Below, in pieces: positions 8,254-16,916 of a DNA stretch of 56,472 bases (within the stretch, counting starts at the first letter, position 1; every line of letters begins with the position of its first letter). The stretch comes from Saccharothrix longispora. Its GTDB lineage: Bacteria; Actinomycetota; Actinomycetes; Mycobacteriales; Pseudonocardiaceae. Made by a program: the position numbers and the translations under genes. The notes beneath the pieces were generated by a model, which was not told the origin of the DNA, ran no database searches, and worked only from the letters and a program-made list of their open reading frames with translations. The DNA lies in contig NZ_NSDM01000027.1 of assembly GCF_030852425.1 (NCBI RefSeq), forward strand, positions 1 through 56,472. The letters run 5' to 3'.

Positions 8254-8918
8254 GCGACGAACTGGACCCTCGGCTGGACCACCTGCGCGCGGAGCTGGCC
8301 GACGCCATCCCCGACGACCCGGAGCCGGACGAGCTGGGCCTGGTCGCGATCATGGCGCAGGAATCGCGGCACGAACGCCAGGCCGCCCTCGTCACCGCCG
8401 CCCGGTCCGGCTCCCGCGAGGCGATGGACGCGCTGGTCACCGAGCTGACCCCGCTCGTCTGGCACGTGGCCCGCGGCAACGGCCTCGACCAGGTCACCGC
8501 GGAGGACGTCGTGCAGACGGTGTGGTTGAGCCTGCTGCGCCACCTGGACCGCCTGGTCGAGCCGCGCGCCGTCGCCGGCTGGCTGATCGTCGCCACCCGC
8601 CGCGAGTCCCAGCGCGCGTGGCGCGAGCGCAACGGCCGCCCAACGCTGTCCACGGACTCGGCCCTGGACATGCCCGACGACCGCTGGCTGCCCGAGCCGG
8701 AAGCCCTCCAGAACGACCGCGACCGCCGCCTGTGGCAGGCGTTCGGCACGATGTCGAGGCGCTGCCAGGAGCTGCTCAGGCTCACCGTGCTGGCGGGCCG
8801 CGCCGAGTACCGGGCGGTGGCCGAGGCCCTGTCGATGCCGAGGGGCTCCATCGGCCCCACCCGCGGCCGGTGCCTGACCCGGTTGCGCGAACGCCTGGAG
8901 AAGGACGACGTCGTGTGA
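8250..8918 (+). CDS. ECF-like sigma factor (second of a coupled pair)
   Basis: A 222-residue sigma-70-like protein with an acidic ~45-residue N-terminal extension (EPDELGLVAIMAQESRHE). Region 2 follows (SREAMDALVTELTPLVWHVA, AEDVVQTVWLSLLRHLDRL, RAVAGWLIVATRRESQRAWR). Region 4 is C-terminal (RCQELLRLTVLAG, YRAVAEALSMPRGSIGPTRG). Its ATG overlaps the stop of the first sigma gene. The two are clearly different in sequence, so this is not a recent duplication. The acidic extension might act as an internal inhibitor, which is speculation. Confidence 0.85.
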   Translation: MSDELDPRLDHLRAELADAIPDDPEPDELGLVAIMAQESRHERQAALVTAARSGSREAMDALVTELTPLVWHVARGNGLDQVTAEDVVQTVWLSLLRHLDRLVEPRAVAGWLIVATRRESQRAWRERNGRPTLSTDSALDMPDDRWLPEPEALQNDRDRRLWQAFGTMSRRCQELLRLTVLAGRAEYRAVAEALSMPRGSIGPTRGRCLTRLRERLEKDDVV

Positions 8919-8997
8919 CGACGCGTGCGGCACCGGAAGTCGTCCACAGGCCGCCGCGGACGCGCCGGAGCCGTCGGTGCCGGCCGGCAGGATGAAA

Positions 8998-9025
8998 GCA
9001 GGGGTCCCCTGGCGGGGACCCCTGC
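8998..9025. terminator. Bidirectional terminator hairpin
   Basis: GCAGGGGTCCCC (8998-9009) and GGGGACCCCTGC (9014-9025) form a perfect 12-bp stem with a four-base loop, between the convergent sigma gene and ileS. There is no clear T-run, as is common in actinomycetes. Confidence 0.85.
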
Positions 9026-9032
9026 GGCAGCC

Positions 9033-12000
9033 TCAGACCCGCGACACCGCGATCCGGGCCTTCCGGCCCTCGCCGACGACGCAGTCGGAGCCCTCCGGCA
9101 CCTCGCCGTGCACGACCACCTCGGCGAGGGTCTCCTGCTTCACGAACGCCTCGAACGCGCGCACCGCCGCCTCGACGTCCTCCGGCAGGTCCAGCACCAG
9201 CGCGATCCGGTCCGACACGTCCAGCCCGGCGTCCTTGCGCGCCTGCTGCACGCCCCGCACCAGGTCGCGTGCGACGCCCTCCGCCGCCAGCTCCGCCGTC
9301 ACCACCGTGTCCAGCACGACGAGACCCGAGTTGTTCGGCAGCGCCGCCGTGGCGTCCTGGTCCGTGGCGACCAGCCGCTGCTCGTACTCCTCCGGGAACA
9401 GCTCGACCCCGGCGGCCACGACGCGGCCGTCGACCTCGGCCCAGTCACCGGCCTTCACGGCCCTGATGACCTTCTGCACGTCCGGCCCGAGCCGAGGCCC
9501 GGCCACCCGCGCGTTGACCGCGAGCTGGAAGTGCCCGTGCGCGTCCACGTCGTCGGTCAGCTCGACCGACTTGACGTTCACCTCGTCCCGCAGGACCTCG
9601 GCGAACGGCTCCAGCAGCGCCACGTCCGGCGCGGCGATGACCAGCTTCGCCAGCGGCAGCCGCACGCGGAGCTTGTTCGCCTTGCGCAGCGACAGCGCCG
9701 TGGACGCCACCTGCCGCACCTTGTCCATCGCCGCGACCAGCACGGCGTCGGCCGGCAGGTCGGACGCGGCCGGCCAGTCGGCCAGGTGCACCGAGCGCCC
9801 GCCGGTCAGCCCGCGCCACACCGACTCGGTGGTGAGCGGCAGCAGCGGCGCCGCCACCCGGCAGACCACCTCCAGGACGGTGTGCAGGGTGTCGATCGCG
9901 TCCTGCTCGCCCGCCCAGAACCGGTCGCGCGACCGCCGCACGTACCAGTTGGTCAGCACCTCCAGGAACTCCCGGACCGTCGCGCACGCGCCCGAGATGT
10001 CGTAGGCGTCCAGCTGTCCCGTCACCGCCGCGACCAGGTCGTGCGTCTTGGCCAGCGCGTACCGGTCCAGCACGTGCGGCGAGTCGGTCCGCCAGGTCCC
10101 CTCGCGCCCCTCGGCGTTGGCGTACAGCGCCAGGAAGTACCAGGAGTTCCACAGCGGCAGCACGGCCTGGCGCACCGCGTCCCGGATGCCCCGCTCGGTG
10201 ACGACCAGGTCGCCGCCGCGCAGGATCGGCGACGCCATGAGGAACCACCTCATCGCGTCGGACCCGTCGCGGTCGAACACCTCGTTCACGTCCGGGTAGT
10301 TCTTGCGCGACTTGGACATCTTCTGGCCGTCGTCGCCCAGCACGATGCCGTGCGCCACGCAGTTGCGGAACGCGGGCCGGTCGAACAGCGCCGTGGCCAG
10401 CACGTGCATGGTGTAGAACCAGCCGCGCGTCTGGCCGTTGTACTCGACGATGAAGTCGCCCGGGTAGTGGTCCTCGAACCACGCGCGGTTCTCGAACGGG
10501 TAGTGCACCTGGGCGAACGACATCGAACCGGACTCGAACCAGCAGTCCAGCACCTCGGGCACCCGGCGCATCACCGAGCGGCCGGTCGGGTCGTCCGGGT
10601 TCGGCCTGGTCAGCTCGTCGATCACGGGCCGGTGCAGGTCGGTCGGGCGCACGCCGAAGTCGCGCTCCAGCTCGTCCAGCGAGCCGTACACGTCGACCCT
10701 CGGGTACGCCGGGTCGTCCGACACCCACACCGGGATCGGGGAGCCCCAGAACCGGTTGCGGCTGATGTTCCAGTCGCGGGCGTTCTCCAGCCACTTGCCG
10801 AACTGGCCGTCCTTGATGTGCTCCGGCACCCAGTTGATCTGCTGGTTCAGCTCGACCATGCGGTCCTTGAACTTCGACACGGCGACGAACCACGACGACA
10901 CCGCGCGCTGGATCAGCGCGTTGTCGCACCGCCAGCAGTGCGGGTACGGGTGGTCGTAGGTCTCGTGGCGCAGCAGCAGGCCCGCGTCCTTCAGGTCGCG
11001 GATGATCGGCTTGTTCGCCTCGAACACCTGGAGGCCCTCGTACGGCGGCACCTCGGCGGTGAACCGGCCGTGCGCGTCCACCGGCACGACGACCTCGATG
11101 CCGGCCGCGTCCGTGACGGCCTTGTCCTCCTCGCCGAAGGCGGGGGCGATGTGCACGACGCCCGTGCCGTCCTCGGTGGTGACGTAGTCGGCGGGCAGCA
11201 CCTGGTGCGCGTTCTCCCGCCCGGCGAAGAAGCCGAACGGCGGCGCGTACTTCCGGCCCACGAGGTCGGCGCCCTTGCACCGGGCCACGACCGGCGGCTC
11301 CTCGCCCAGCTCGCGGGCGTACGCGGGCACGCGGGCCTCGGCGAGCAGGTAGCGCTCGCCGTTCGCCTCGACCGTCACGTAGTCCACGTCCGGGTGCACG
11401 GCCGCCGCGAGGTTCGACGGCAGCGTCCACGGCGTCGTCGTCCAGACCAGGGCCAGCTCGCCGGTCTCCAGGCGCAGGCCGACGGTCACCGCCGGGTCCT
11501 GCCGGTCCCGGTAGGTGTCGTCCATCTTCGTCTCGGTGTTGGACAGCGGCGTCTCGCAGCGCCAGCAGTACCAGAGCACCCGGAAGCCCTCGTAGACCAG
11601 GCCCTTGTCCCACAGGGTCCGGAAGGCCCACATGACGCTTTCCATGTAGTCCAGGTCGAGGGTCTTGTAGTCGTCGTCGAAGTCCACCCAGCGGGCCTGC
11701 CGGGTCACGTAGTCGCGCCACTGGCCGGTGTACCGGAGCACCGACGTGCGGCAGGCCTCGTTGAACTTCTCGATGCCGAACGCCTCGATCTCGCTCTTGG
11801 ACGAGAACCCGAGCTGCTTCTCCGCCTCGACCTCCGCGGGCAGGCCGTGCGTGTCCCAGCCGAACCGGCGCTCGACGTGCTCGCCCCGCATGGTCCGGTA
11901 GCGCGGGACGACGTCCTTGACGTAGCCGGTCAGCAGGTGACCGTAGTGCGGCAGGCCGTTGGCGAAGGGCGGGCCGTCGTAGAAGACGAACTCGTTGGAC

Positions 12001-12140
12001 CCGTTGTCCCCCGCCGGGCGCGCGTCGATCGACGCCTGGAACGTCGCGTCGGACTTCCAGAAGTCGAGGACGCCCTCTTCCAGGGCGGGGAAGGACGGCT
12101 GGGAGGGAACGGAGCCCTCGCCTGCCTTCGGGTAGGCCAT
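9033..12140 (-). CDS. ileS: Isoleucyl-tRNA synthetase, type 2 (eukaryote-like)
   Basis: A 1035-residue class I synthetase charging tRNA-Ile. The HIGH-like signature is PHYGH (residues 64-68) and the second signature is KMSKSRKNYPD (about 607). An editing domain is present between them (VWTTTPWTLPSNLAAAV). The length and the signature context match the type 2 IleRS of actinobacteria and eukaryotes, a type generally less sensitive to mupirocin. ATG at 12140 follows GAGGAG by nine bases. Translation is controlled by the T-box leader. In mycobacteria ileS, lspA and rluD form one neighbourhood; here they lie 6 kb apart. Confidence 0.97.
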   Translation of the reverse strand: MAYPKAGEGSVPSQPSFPALEEGVLDFWKSDATFQASIDARPAGDNGSNEFVFYDGPPFANGLPHYGHLLTGYVKDVVPRYRTMRGEHVERRFGWDTHGLPAEVEAEKQLGFSSKSEIEAFGIEKFNEACRTSVLRYTGQWRDYVTRQARWVDFDDDYKTLDLDYMESVMWAFRTLWDKGLVYEGFRVLWYCWRCETPLSNTETKMDDTYRDRQDPAVTVGLRLETGELALVWTTTPWTLPSNLAAAVHPDVDYVTVEANGERYLLAEARVPAYARELGEEPPVVARCKGADLVGRKYAPPFGFFAGRENAHQVLPADYVTTEDGTGVVHIAPAFGEEDKAVTDAAGIEVVVPVDAHGRFTAEVPPYEGLQVFEANKPIIRDLKDAGLLLRHETYDHPYPHCWRCDNALIQRAVSSWFVAVSKFKDRMVELNQQINWVPEHIKDGQFGKWLENARDWNISRNRFWGSPIPVWVSDDPAYPRVDVYGSLDELERDFGVRPTDLHRPVIDELTRPNPDDPTGRSVMRRVPEVLDCWFESGSMSFAQVHYPFENRAWFEDHYPGDFIVEYNGQTRGWFYTMHVLATALFDRPAFRNCVAHGIVLGDDGQKMSKSRKNYPDVNEVFDRDGSDAMRWFLMASPILRGGDLVVTERGIRDAVRQAVLPLWNSWYFLALYANAEGREGTWRTDSPHVLDRYALAKTHDLVAAVTGQLDAYDISGACATVREFLEVLTNWYVRRSRDRFWAGEQDAIDTLHTVLEVVCRVAAPLLPLTTESVWRGLTGGRSVHLADWPAASDLPADAVLVAAMDKVRQVASTALSLRKANKLRVRLPLAKLVIAAPDVALLEPFAEVLRDEVNVKSVELTDDVDAHGHFQLAVNARVAGPRLGPDVQKVIRAVKAGDWAEVDGRVVAAGVELFPEEYEQRLVATDQDATAALPNNSGLVVLDTVVTAELAAEGVARDLVRGVQQARKDAGLDVSDRIALVLDLPEDVEAAVRAFEAFVKQETLAEVVVHGEVPEGSDCVVGEGRKARIAVSRV

Positions 12141-12149
12141 CGTGCTGCT

Positions 12150-12365
12150 CCTCGCGTGCGTACATCCGGCTCACGGGGACGACGCGCCGACGGACGGCGC
12201 ACCGCGGTACCACCCCGCTTGCCAGGGCGCGAAGGCTCTGGCCTCTCTTGGTCGAACGGCTGTGACGGGCCGCACCCGTCCGGTTCTACTGAGGCCCTCG
12301 CGGGCCCGTTCTTCCGGAGGCTCCCCGGTGATGGCCGGATCGGCGCCTTGCTACCACCAAGGGTA
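12150..12365 (-). promoter_or_regulatory. T-box riboswitch of ileS, ultrashort stem I type
   Basis: On the minus strand the leader has the T-box core TGGTACCGCGG (12212-12202) in the context GGGGTGGTACCGCGGT. Upstream, a short stem I (CCGG...CCGG) displays an ATC isoleucine specifier at 12332-12330, followed by GGGGAGCCTCCGG and GAAGAACGG. This is the compact translational T-box known from actinobacterial ileS genes. Downstream G/C-rich segments can occlude the GAGGAG ribosome site, and uncharged tRNA-Ile is expected to free it. No intrinsic terminator is visible. Confidence 0.88.
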
Positions 12366-12468
12366 GCCGAGCGGGCAAACCGCTTTGAGTAGTTCCCCCC
12401 ATGGCGGCGGGACGGACCACACCGACAACCTGGTGGAGCAGCTATCGCCGTTCACGAGGGGGAACACC

Positions 12469-12969
12469 GTGGGAAGAACCACCGCACTGCTGCTGGCGGT
12501 CGTCGCGCTGCCGGCCCTGGCCCTGCCGGCCGCGGCCGGCGAGGAGCGGGTGGCGACGTTCGAGGTCCGCTCCGAGGCGGGATCGTTCCCGGTCGGCGAG
12601 CGGGACGTGCACTGGTCCACCCCGGAGGACGACGTCCGGGTCTGGGAGCTGGACGGCGTGCTCAAGTTCGACGTGGACTCGGTCCCGAACGCGGACCTCG
12701 TCCGGGTCGAGCTGGCTGCGGCGGGCGGCGCACCGCTGGAGGTCGGCACGTACACCGACGTCACCTGGCGCCTCGACCCGGCGAAGCCGACCCTGCGGGT
12801 GATCGCCGGGGGGTTCGTGTGCGGCCCGGTGTCCGGGCACTTCACGATCCACCGGATCGAGCGCGACCCGGGGACGGGGCGGCTCACCGACGTGGACGTG
12901 GAGGTCGAGCAGCGCTGCGGCACCGCCGACGCGCCCGCGTTCCGGGGACGCGCCACGCTGGGCAGCTGA
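12469..12969 (+). CDS. Secreted hypothetical protein, all-beta
   Basis: A 166-residue protein with a signal peptide of about 23 residues (VGRTTALLLAVVALPALALP then AAAG). The mature part has alternating beta-type segments and only two cysteines (GFVCGPV and EQRCGTA), which could form one disulfide. GTG at 12469 follows a GAGGGGGA ribosome site. I do not recognise the family. It is divergent from ileS and shares its upstream region with the T-box leader, and is convergent with the next gene, 12 bases apart. Confidence 0.72.
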   Translation: MGRTTALLLAVVALPALALPAAAGEERVATFEVRSEAGSFPVGERDVHWSTPEDDVRVWELDGVLKFDVDSVPNADLVRVELAAAGGAPLEVGTYTDVTWRLDPAKPTLRVIAGGFVCGPVSGHFTIHRIERDPGTGRLTDVDVEVEQRCGTADAPAFRGRATLGS

Positions 12970-12981
12970 GTCGCCGGTCGG

Positions 12982-13533
12982 CTAGGACGCCTCGGACTCG
13001 GCGGGTTCCCCGGAGCCCGTCGAGTCCGCCGAGCGCTCGGCCCCGGCGAGCGAGGAGTCCGGCCGGCACACCGCGCACGGCGTGAACCCGAGCCGGCGGG
13101 CCTCGTCGACCGGCAGCCCCAGCGAGGTCCGCTCCCCCAGCCACGAGCAGTCGGCCAGGTGGTAGCGGGGTCGTTCGTCGAGCACCCGGACCTCGTCGGT
13201 CAGGTCGGCAACGACCAGGGCGTCGGCGGCGTCCACGTCCTCCTCGGCGGGCTCGGCGTCGGAGCGCTCGACCTGCCCGGACGACGCCCGCGGGCCGTCC
13301 GCCCCCTCGGTTCCGCCCCGTCGACCGCCACCGCTAACCTGATGATCAACACCGGTGGCGCCGGCAGCCCGGGGTCCCGACCGGCGGCGGAGCCACCAGT
13401 CGAGCACCAGGACCACGGCCGCGGCCCCGCTCGCGCCCACCGACGACCACGCCCAGGACGTCTGGGTCGTGGTCAGGGCGGGCACGAGCAACCCCAGGGC
13501 TACCAGCACCAACAGCAGGACTACGTACAGCAC
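12982..13533 (-). CDS. Membrane protein with C-terminal Cys/His knuckle (Rv2144c-like)
   Basis: A 183-residue protein with two N-terminal membrane segments (about residues 2-20 and 33-47), a hydrophilic linker, and a C-terminal motif RPRYHLADCSWLGER followed by GFTPCAVCRP. The H-x3-C plus CxxC spacing resembles small zinc knuckles of Ada-like type. Position directly behind wag31 (27 bases) matches Rv2144c behind Rv2145c in mycobacteria. The conserved place next to DivIVA suggests a link to polar growth, but the function is unknown. Confidence 0.72.
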   Translation of the reverse strand: MLYVVLLLVLVALGLLVPALTTTQTSWAWSSVGASGAAAVVLVLDWWLRRRSGPRAAGATGVDHQVSGGGRRGGTEGADGPRASSGQVERSDAEPAEEDVDAADALVVADLTDEVRVLDERPRYHLADCSWLGERTSLGLPVDEARRLGFTPCAVCRPDSSLAGAERSADSTGSGEPAESEAS

Positions 13534-13561
13534 GTCGAGCAGACTAGATCAGCGACGCCGA

Positions 13562-14377
13562 TCAGCCGGCCTCGGCGCGCGCCCCGAACGAGTAACCACC
13601 GGGCTGGCGGCTGTCGGACGGTGCGGCCGGGCCCCGGTCCTGGAGGTCGCGCAGCGACGACTCCAGCATGGTCTTGAGCCGGGTCCGGTACTCGCGCTCG
13701 AAGGTCTGGAGCTTGTCGATCTGCTTCTCGAGCGTGTTCTTCTCCTGGGTGATGTTGCCCATCACCTCGGCGTGCTTGCGCTGCGCGTCGCGGTCGAGCG
13801 CACCGGCCTTCTCACGGGCCTGCCGCTCCAGCGTCTCGGCACGGGTCCGCGCGTCGTTGAGCATGGTCTCGGCACGCGTGCGCGCCTCGTTGACCATCGT
13901 GTCGGCCTTGGCACGGGCCTCGCTCAGCAGCTGCTCGGACTTCGTCCGGGCCTCCGACAGCATCCCGTCGGCCTCGGCCTTGGCCTCACCGGTGAGCCGG
14001 TCGGCCATCTCCTGGGCCAGTCCGAGCACCTTGGCGGCCTGGACGTGGTGGTCCCCACCACCACCGGGCGACGTCTGCTCCAACGCCGAGGGGGGCGGCA
14101 CGGGCGCGAGCCTGCGGGGCTCGTCCACGACGCGGCTGGGGCCGACGCCTGCCGCGACCTTGGCTCGGGCGTCCTCGAGGTCGGCACGCGCGGTCTCGAC
14201 CTGCTGGTCGAGCTGCTCGACCTGCTGGCGCAGGTCGTTGTTCTCCTCGATCAGGCGGGCGAGCTCGCCCTCAACCAGGTCGAGGAACGCGTCCACCTCG
14301 TCCTCGTTGTAGCCCCGCTTGCCAATCGGCGGCTTGCTGAACGCGACGTTGTGCACGTCCGCGGGGGTCAACGGCAT
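13562..14377 (-). CDS. wag31: DivIVA/Wag31 polar growth protein
   Basis: A 271-residue coiled-coil scaffold that marks curved membrane at cell poles and recruits the elongation machinery. The N-terminal membrane-binding DivIVA domain contains VHNVAFSKPPIGKRGYNEDEVDAFLDLV. A short coiled coil (about 35-70), a variable linker with Pro and Gly, and a long coiled coil (about 115-245) follow, with repeated EAR segments. It closes the sepF-yggT-wag31 string of the dcw region. In mycobacteria it is phosphorylated by PknA/B in the linker; whether it is here is unknown. Confidence 0.96.
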   Translation of the reverse strand: MPLTPADVHNVAFSKPPIGKRGYNEDEVDAFLDLVEGELARLIEENNDLRQQVEQLDQQVETARADLEDARAKVAAGVGPSRVVDEPRRLAPVPPPSALEQTSPGGGGDHHVQAAKVLGLAQEMADRLTGEAKAEADGMLSEARTKSEQLLSEARAKADTMVNEARTRAETMLNDARTRAETLERQAREKAGALDRDAQRKHAEVMGNITQEKNTLEKQIDKLQTFEREYRTRLKTMLESSLRDLQDRGPAAPSDSRQPGGYSFGARAEAG

Positions 14378-14422
14378 CAGATCACCTCACGCACTCCTGG
14401 GCTGTGGACATCCCCGGTCCCC

Positions 14423-14707
14423 TCACCTGGGATCGGCTACTCGCATCAGAATGATAACGACCAGCAACAGCACAATAATGGACAAGTCCAGCCCGATGCC
14501 CCCGATCCGCACGGTCGGGATGAGCCGACGCAGCAGGCGGACCGGGGGATCGGTCACGGTGTACACGGTCTCCAGAGCAACTGCCACCCCGCCCGCAGGC
14601 CGCCATCCCCTGGCGAAACTGCGGACCAGCTCGACGACGACACGCGCCGTGAGCAGCAGCCAGAACGAGAACAGGACGTAGTAGACCACGAGCCAGAGGG
14701 CATCCAC
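14423..14707 (-). CDS. YggT-family membrane protein
   Basis: A 94-residue protein with two hydrophobic segments (about residues 3-28 and 70-90) and the YggT motif TDPPVRLLRRLIPTVRIGGI between them. YggT proteins are found next to sepF and divIVA throughout Gram-positive bacteria; the biochemical role is not established. GTG at 14707 is the first start after sepF, 20 bases downstream, and its ribosome site is weak. The gap to wag31 is 45 bases, so the genes are almost surely cotranscribed. Confidence 0.9.
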   Translation of the reverse strand: MDALWLVVYYVLFSFWLLLTARVVVELVRSFARGWRPAGGVAVALETVYTVTDPPVRLLRRLIPTVRIGGIGLDLSIIVLLLVVIILMRVADPR

Positions 14708-14727
14708 AGCGTCAACTGTGCCACCAC

Positions 14728-15345
14728 TCAGTCCCGCTTGAGGAACCCGCCCTCGGCGAGCCGCCTCCGGTCCTCCGCAGTCACCTCGATGTTCGGAGGT
14801 GAGAGGAGGAACACCTTGTGGGTCACCTTGTCCATGGACCCGCGCAGCGCGAACACGAGACCCGCCGCGAAGTCGACAAGCCGCTTGGCGTCCGCGTCGT
14901 CCATGTCGGTGAGGTTCATGATCACCGGCGTGCCGTCGCGGTAGTGCTCGCCGATGGTCCGCGCCTCGTTGTAGCTGCGCAGGTGCAGGGTGGTGATCCG
15001 GGCCAGCGGGTTGCCCGCGGGCTCGGGGGTCGGGCGCGGCCTGCTGACCGGCTCGCGCTGCGGCTCCACGGCCAGCGCGCCGTGCGTCTCCGGGCTCCAC
15101 GAGCGACGCGGCCGCGCGCCGCGCTCGGGCTCGTAGTCCTCCGCCTCGTCCAGCTCGGCGCGGTAGGCGCCGGCCGGCCGGCGGCGGGGGCCGCGCTGCT
15201 CGGGGTACGGCTCGTAGTCGTCGGCGTCGGAGTACTCGGACCGGTAGTCCGAGTACCGACGGTCACCGTCGTAGGCGTCGGGGTCGTCGGCGTACTCGGC
15301 GGGGACCATCCCGAAGTAAGCCTTCAGCTTGTGAAACCCGCTCAT
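14728..15345 (-). CDS. sepF: SepF, membrane anchor of the Z-ring
   Basis: A 205-residue division protein. The N-terminal amphipathic membrane helix (MSGFHKLKAYFGMVP) is followed by a long acidic linker rich in Asp, Tyr and Arg, and the globular C-terminal SepF domain begins at about residue 115 (ITTLHLRSYNEARTIGEHYR, VIMNLTDMDDADAKRLVDFA). SepF polymers bind the FtsZ C-terminal tail and tether it to the membrane; actinobacteria lack FtsA and rely on it. ATG at 15345 has GGAAGGG upstream. The linker is longer than in Bacillus. Confidence 0.96.
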   Translation of the reverse strand: MSGFHKLKAYFGMVPAEYADDPDAYDGDRRYSDYRSEYSDADDYEPYPEQRGPRRRPAGAYRAELDEAEDYEPERGARPRRSWSPETHGALAVEPQREPVSRPRPTPEPAGNPLARITTLHLRSYNEARTIGEHYRDGTPVIMNLTDMDDADAKRLVDFAAGLVFALRGSMDKVTHKVFLLSPPNIEVTAEDRRRLAEGGFLKRD

Positions 15346-15413
15346 GGTTCGAGCCCTTCCTCCGCCGATCCCTACCCGCAAGGACGTCGCGGCCGTCCCA
15401 GGGTTCCAGACAG

Positions 15414-16193
15414 TTACGGCGAGGCTAGTCTCCGGCTGCCCAGCAACGCTGTTCCGACACGCACGCACGTCGAACCGTGTGCAATGGCATCTTCCAGGTC
15501 GCCGCTCATCCCCGCCGAGATCACGGTGGCATCGGGATGATCGTCCCGCAAGCGGGTTACCGCTTCGTATAGAGCGGCAAACGCCTGCTGTGGAGACATG
15601 GAGAGGGGTGCGACGGTCATCACACCTCGCAAAAAAAGTTCACTCGTAAGTGCTACGTGATCGGCCAGTCGCGGTAGGTCACCGATGGGGTGCCCGCCAC
15701 GTGCGACGTCGCCGTCGATGCTCACCTGGACGAGGACGTCCACCGGCTCCGTCGCGGCCCTCGCGAGGGCGTCGGCGAGCCGGGTCGAGTCGACCGTGTC
15801 CACCCGGTCGGCCCAGCCGAGCACCGAGCGGGCCTTGTTCCGCTGGAGGGAACCGACCATCCGCCATTCGGCCGCGGCGCCGGGTCGCAGCTCGGCGAAC
15901 TCCGCCACCTTGCGGCTCGCCTCCTGGTCCCGGTTCTCGGCGAACTCGGTGAGCCCCAGGTCCGACAGGATCGCCACGTCGGACGCGGGCCACGTCTTGG
16001 TGACCGCGAGCAGCGCCACCTCGTCCTCGCCGCGCCCGACCGCCCGGCAGGCCCGCGCGATCCGCTCCCGCACCTCCCCGAGCGCCTGCGCAAGCTCCTC
16101 CCGCCGCCCAGGCGCCTCCGCCACGTCACCCTCCGCCACGTCACCCTCCGCCACGTCGCCCCCACCCACCCGACTCACCGCTCCCGCGTTCAC
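15414..16193 (-). CDS. YggS/PROSC family PLP homeostasis protein
   Basis: A 259-residue PLP-binding protein with an alanine-racemase-like N-terminal barrel. The PLP lysine lies in LLAVTKTWPASDV and other marks are EFAENRDQEA, WRMVGSLQRNK and the C-terminal ISAGMSGDLEDAIAHGSTCVRVG. The family buffers free PLP and has no known catalysis. GTG at 16193 overlaps the pgeF stop as GTGA. The first ~25 residues carry three GDVAE repeats and are not conserved in the family, so a later start is possible. Confidence 0.93.
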   Translation of the reverse strand: MNAGAVSRVGGGDVAEGDVAEGDVAEAPGRREELAQALGEVRERIARACRAVGRGEDEVALLAVTKTWPASDVAILSDLGLTEFAENRDQEASRKVAEFAELRPGAAAEWRMVGSLQRNKARSVLGWADRVDTVDSTRLADALARAATEPVDVLVQVSIDGDVARGGHPIGDLPRLADHVALTSELFLRGVMTVAPLSMSPQQAFAALYEAVTRLRDDHPDATVISAGMSGDLEDAIAHGSTCVRVGTALLGSRRLASP

Positions 16194-16894
16194 CGGTCGA
16201 TCCAGACGACGCCGGCCAACCGCCCGGTCCCGGGCGTGCGGCGGTGGCTGAACAGCGTCTTCTCCTCCACCGTGCACCGCGGGTCGACGCCGATCTTCCC
16301 GACGCCGGCGTCCGCGAGCTGCTGCCACAACCCGGCCCGCAGGTCGAGGGCGGGCTTGCCGGCCCGGGTCGTGGCGGCACTGCCCGGCAGGTGCTTCTCG
16401 ACGTCGGCGCGCATGTCGGCGGGCACCTCGTAGCACTGGCCGCACACGGCGGGTCCCAGCAGCACCTCGACGCGCCCCGGGTCCGCCCCCAGCTCGACCA
16501 TGCGCTCCAGCGCGGCCGGCACGACCCCGACCCGCGCGCCGACCCGTCCGGCGTGCACGGCGGCGACGACACCGGCCTCGGGGTCGCCCATCAGCACCGG
16601 CACGCAGTCGGCGGTGAGCACCACCAACCCCAGCCCCGCCTGGTCGGTGACCACCGCGTCGGTGGCCTCCAGCGGCGCGTCGACCGGCCCGCGGACGACC
16701 CCCACCGTCCGCCCGTGGACCTGTTCCATCCAGACCAGCCGGTCGGGCGCCAGCCCTATCCCCTCGGCCAACCTCCTCCGGTTGGCCTCGACGGCGACCG
16801 GGTCGTCACCGACGTGGTCACCGAGGTTGAACGAGTCGAACGGAGCCTTGGACACCCCACCCTCACGGGTGGTCAGGACACGACGGATGCGCAC
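16190..16894 (-). CDS. pgeF: Peptidoglycan editing factor PgeF (YfiH, laccase-domain)
   Basis: A 234-residue protein of the YfiH/CNF1 family. Zinc ligands are visible in the conserved TADCVPVL, AAVHAGRVG and the GPAVCGQCYEV segments. In Escherichia coli the family removes misincorporated residues at position one of the peptide stem during Mur synthesis. It sits directly downstream of ftsZ as in most actinobacteria. GTG at 16894 is chosen because it begins the conserved part; the open frame extends upstream only through the 22-bp repeat array and is not coding there. Confidence 0.92.
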   Translation of the reverse strand: MRIRRVLTTREGGVSKAPFDSFNLGDHVGDDPVAVEANRRRLAEGIGLAPDRLVWMEQVHGRTVGVVRGPVDAPLEATDAVVTDQAGLGLVVLTADCVPVLMGDPEAGVVAAVHAGRVGARVGVVPAALERMVELGADPGRVEVLLGPAVCGQCYEVPADMRADVEKHLPGSAATTRAGKPALDLRAGLWQQLADAGVGKIGVDPRCTVEEKTLFSHRRTPGTGRLAGVVWIDR

Positions 16895-16916
16895 CCCCCC
16901 AGCTTCCCACCCCCGC

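Noticed and set aside
8250..8918. Second sigma gene as a duplicate of the first
   Set aside because: The conserved regions differ in most positions and the second has a distinct N-terminal extension.
8925..12392. Very long open frame on the plus strand opposite ileS
   Set aside because: It is antisense to a clear isoleucyl-tRNA synthetase, has a low-complexity Arg/Val/His/Gln composition and no family features. Such frames are common in high-GC DNA.
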